From: an uncultured Bacteroides sp.
GTDB lineage: Bacteria > Bacteroidota > Bacteroidia > Bacteroidales > Bacteroidaceae
Reading direction: 5' to 3'
Assembly (NCBI RefSeq): GCF_910585845.1
Contig: NZ_CAJUHF010000010.1
Location: forward strand, 1 to 64,000
DNA: 64,000 bases
The notes under the pieces are model-generated. The model ran no database searches and was not told the DNA's origin. It worked only from the letters and a program-made list of their open reading frames with translations. The translations under genes were made by a program, and so were the position numbers. Shown here one piece after another: positions 61,950-64,000 of this stretch (positions within the stretch are counted from its first letter, which is position 1; the number at the start of each line of letters is the position of its first letter).

Positions 61950-63389
61950 ATGGATTATTCCCAATTTCTCATTCTTAAAGAAGAGCTTTCGCTGATAGCA
62001 GTCATCGTCATCCTCTTCGTTGCCGACCTCTTCATGAGTCCTGACGCGCACAAGAAGGATGGTAACGCACGGCTCAACACTGTACTTCCCGTCGTGTTGC
62101 TTGCCATACACACGTTGGTTACGATCATCCCCGGTCCGGTTATCGATGCTTTCGGCGGCATGTATCACAATGCACCGATACAAAGCATCGTGAAGTCCAT
62201 CCTCAGTATAGGTACACTGATTGTCTTCCTGATGGCACATGAGTGGATGAAGCTGCCGGATACCATCATCAAGCAAGGTGAGTTCTATCTGTTGACACTC
62301 TGTACGCTGCTGGGTATGTATTTCATGATTTCCGCCGGACATTTCCTGCTGTTCTTCGTCGGACTGGAGACTGCAAGTGTTCCGATGGCAGCCTTGGTGG
62401 CCTTCGACAAATATCGCCATCACTCGGCCGAAGCCGGTGCCAAATACATTCTTACGGCATTGTTCTCCAGTGGTCTGCTGCTGTACGGTATTTCCTTGAT
62501 TTACGGTACGACGGGTACCCTCTACTTCGAAGACATTCCTGCCGGACTGAGCGGTAGTCCGTTGCAAATCATGGCATTCGTATTCTTCTTCTCCGGCATG
62601 GGGTTCAAGTTGTCTCTTGTTCCTTTCCACCTTTGGACGGCAGACGTTTACGAAGGTGCCCCAAGTACGGTGACGGCTTATCTGAGTGTCATATCCAAAG
62701 GTGCGGCTGCCTTCACCCTGCTGACTATCCTGATTAAGGTGTTCGCTCCCATGACGGACCAGTGGCAGGAAGTGCTCTATTGGGTCATTATCGCTTCCAT
62801 CACCTTGGCAAATCTCTTCGCCCTGCGTCAGGAGAACCTGAAACGTCTGATGGCGTTCTCCAGTATCTCGCAAGCAGGTTACATCATGCTGGGTGTCATC
62901 AGTGGCAGTGCTCAGGGTATGGCCTCGTTGGTATACTACGTACTTATCTACATGTTTGCCAACCTCTCCGTATTCACCGTGATCACGATTGTCGCTCTGC
63001 GTGCACATCGCTTCACGCTCGAGGATTATAACGGGTTGTACGGAACCAATCCCAAACTGGCGTTCCTCATGACGCTTGCCCTGTTCTCGCTGGCAGGTAT
63101 TCCGCCGTTTGCTGGTTTCTTCTCGAAGTTCTTTATTTTCGCAGCGGCTTTCAACGGTGGTTTCCATCTGCTGGTATTCATTGCGCTGATCAATACGGTG
63201 CTTTCGCTCTACTACTACCTGAAGATCGTAAAAGCGATGTATATCAACCGGAACGATGAACCTATCGCCACGTTCCGCAGTGATAATTACACGCGTGCCA
63301 GCCTCATCATCTGTACAATTGGCATCATCGTGCTGAGCTTCGCAAGTGTGATTTATCAGAATATAGACAAGTTTTCTTTCGGACTGTAA
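61950..63389 (+). CDS. nuoN: NADH-quinone oxidoreductase subunit N
   Basis: NuoN is the third antiporter-like subunit and the last gene of the operon. The 479-residue protein has VGLETASVPMAALVAFDKY (Glu), FFSGMGFKLSLVPFHLWTADVYEGAPSTVTAYLSVISKGAAAF and FSSISQAGYIMLGVISG. Its stop codon lies in the loop of a strong hairpin, which may end or stabilise the transcript. Confidence 0.97.
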   Translation: MDYSQFLILKEELSLIAVIVILFVADLFMSPDAHKKDGNARLNTVLPVVLLAIHTLVTIIPGPVIDAFGGMYHNAPIQSIVKSILSIGTLIVFLMAHEWMKLPDTIIKQGEFYLLTLCTLLGMYFMISAGHFLLFFVGLETASVPMAALVAFDKYRHHSAEAGAKYILTALFSSGLLLYGISLIYGTTGTLYFEDIPAGLSGSPLQIMAFVFFFSGMGFKLSLVPFHLWTADVYEGAPSTVTAYLSVISKGAAAFTLLTILIKVFAPMTDQWQEVLYWVIIASITLANLFALRQENLKRLMAFSSISQAGYIMLGVISGSAQGMASLVYYVLIYMFANLSVFTVITIVALRAHRFTLEDYNGLYGTNPKLAFLMTLALFSLAGIPPFAGFFSKFFIFAAAFNGGFHLLVFIALINTVLSLYYYLKIVKAMYINRNDEPIATFRSDNYTRASLIICTIGIIVLSFASVIYQNIDKFSFGL

Positions 63390-63406
63390 ACAGTCCGAGA
63401 GAAAAC
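63371..63406 (+). terminator. Hairpin with the nuoN stop codon in its loop
   Basis: GTTTTCTTTCGGACTG (63371-63386) pairs with CAGTCCGAGAGAAAAC (63391-63406) with one mismatch. The loop is TAAA, with the nuoN stop TAA. No T tract follows. Confidence 0.6.
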
Positions 63407-63430
63407 TAAAAACTTAAAGGGTCTACACTC

Positions 63431-63485
63431 TTCACATCTTTCACCCGCTCATTTAAATACATACTGCACAAACATTTACGGTGAA
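63431..63485 (+). repeat. Dispersed boxed repeat, copy 3
   Basis: TTCACATCTTTCACC (63431-63445) is followed by GGTGAA (63480-63485) after 34 nt. It matches the copies at 118-170 and 1374-1427, with the flanking GGAT shared with copy 2. Confidence 0.6.
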
Positions 63486-63544
63486 GGATTCAATACACCG
63501 CACGATACTATAATTCATATAGACCTTTTATAGATTCTTCCCCT

Positions 63545-63742
63545 TGTTTTTATTTATTCGAACTCCCGTTTTTATTCATTCGAACCCCTACTTTTATTCG
63601 TTCAACCCCCTGCTTTTATTCGTTCTTCACGGTTGTGGTTCACGTATTCCACGGTTGTGGTTCACGTGTTTCATGCTTGTGGAACACGTGCTCCACCAAT
63701 GTGGAGAAGCTGTTCCACGACCGTGGATAACGAATCAAACCC
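63545..63742. repeat. 22-bp tandem array with a change of unit sequence (array I)
   Basis: Nine 22-bp units in one register. Units 1-3 are TTTTTATTCATTCGAACCCC-like. Unit 4 is a hybrid: it starts TTTTATTCGTTC and ends TTCACGG. Units 5-9 are TTGTGGTTCACGTGTTCC-like with decaying matches. No coding signal; 63743-63850 shows nothing else. Confidence 0.85.
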
Positions 63743-63850
63743 GTATGTTAACTTTATCAACACACGCAGTTATCACAATAAAAACATGGCATAAATGTTT
63801 CTGTTGAGTGGATTCAGAACATTATAAGCAGGGATACTCCATCAGTGAGT

Positions 63851-64000
63851 TCAGGAAGGCACATCCACTCCTTCCGGAGACGCATTCCTGAAATCACCAC
63901 CGGAAGGCAATTGGAACACACGTAAGTCGAACTCGGAGATGATGGCCAGCAGATGGTCGAACACATCGGACTGAAGGTTCTCATAGGGAATCCAAACGGT
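63851..64000 (-). CDS. Mechanosensitive ion channel, C-terminal end (partial)
   Basis: Read on the minus strand from the window edge, 49 residues and a TGA are open. The sequence starts TVWIPYENLQSDVFDHLL and has SEFDLRVFQLPSG, matching the C-terminal domain of the YbdG-type branch of MscS channels (tyrosine-glutamate, Ile/Val-Phe-Asp-His, then RVFQxPSG). The rest lies outside the window. I judge the family from memory of its conserved end. Confidence 0.65.
   Translation of the reverse strand, partial: TVWIPYENLQSDVFDHLLAIISEFDLRVFQLPSGGDFRNASPEGVDVPS

Overview
The window is chromosomal DNA from a gut Bacteroides (phylum Bacteroidota). The signs are SusC/SusD pairs, a one-protein hybrid two-component regulator, a MurF-alanine racemase fusion, a GSCFA protein, a NuoCD fusion, and promoters of the Bacteroides type (TTTG, about 19 bp, then TAnnTTTG). 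I cannot fix the species from sequence alone. No rRNA, tRNA, phage or CRISPR array was recognised.

Layout. (1) 1-1,160 is decayed accessory DNA: a truncated Rpn-type nuclease and a frameshifted, internally deleted AAA ATPase/DUF4143 gene. (2) 1,550-10,940 holds housekeeping genes: nagB, a flavodiiron protein, a palindromic MITE, a YhcC-type radical SAM protein, a DPP IV-like peptidase with lipA, an unknown membrane protein, an RsmI-like methylase and fabI. (3) 11,340-37,860 is a large pectin-utilisation region: GH28, a DUF4861 protein and GH43; gph; susC, susD and a surface beta-helix lipoprotein; a KdgF-like cupin; the hybrid regulator; an alpha/beta-hydrolase esterase; and, on the minus strand, GH105, CE8 and a CE12-CE8 fusion, divergent from an ExuT-like hexuronate transporter. 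(4) 38,360-47,100 holds candidate small RNAs, a Dna2-like nuclease-helicase overlapping tatC, tatA, murF-alr and a GSCFA gene. (5) 47,790-52,620 is dxs-trkA-trkH. (6) 52,720-63,390 is a small unknown gene followed by nuoA-B-CD-H-I-J-K-L-M-N without nuoE, F or G. (7) The right edge carries a repeat array and the 3' end of a mechanosensitive channel gene.

How the pectin genes fit together (inference from families). SusC/SusD and the lipoprotein would bind and import oligogalacturonides. CE8 and CE12 esterases remove methyl and acetyl groups. GH28, GH105 and GH43 cut the backbone and side sugars. The cupin would linearise unsaturated galacturonate and ExuT would import hexuronates. The regulator would sense a pectic oligosaccharide in the periplasm. 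No polysaccharide lyase lies in the window, so lyases, if present, are elsewhere.

The most unusual signal is in the intergenic DNA. At least ten separate tandem arrays have a period of 11, 22 or 33 bp, yet their unit sequences are unrelated. One array changes unit sequence without losing its 22-bp register, two run into the 3' ends of genes, and two flank copies of a dispersed element of about 230 bp. A third repeat family, TTCACATCTTTCACC then 33-34 nt then GGTGAA, occurs three times. I do not know of a described system that explains these arrays.
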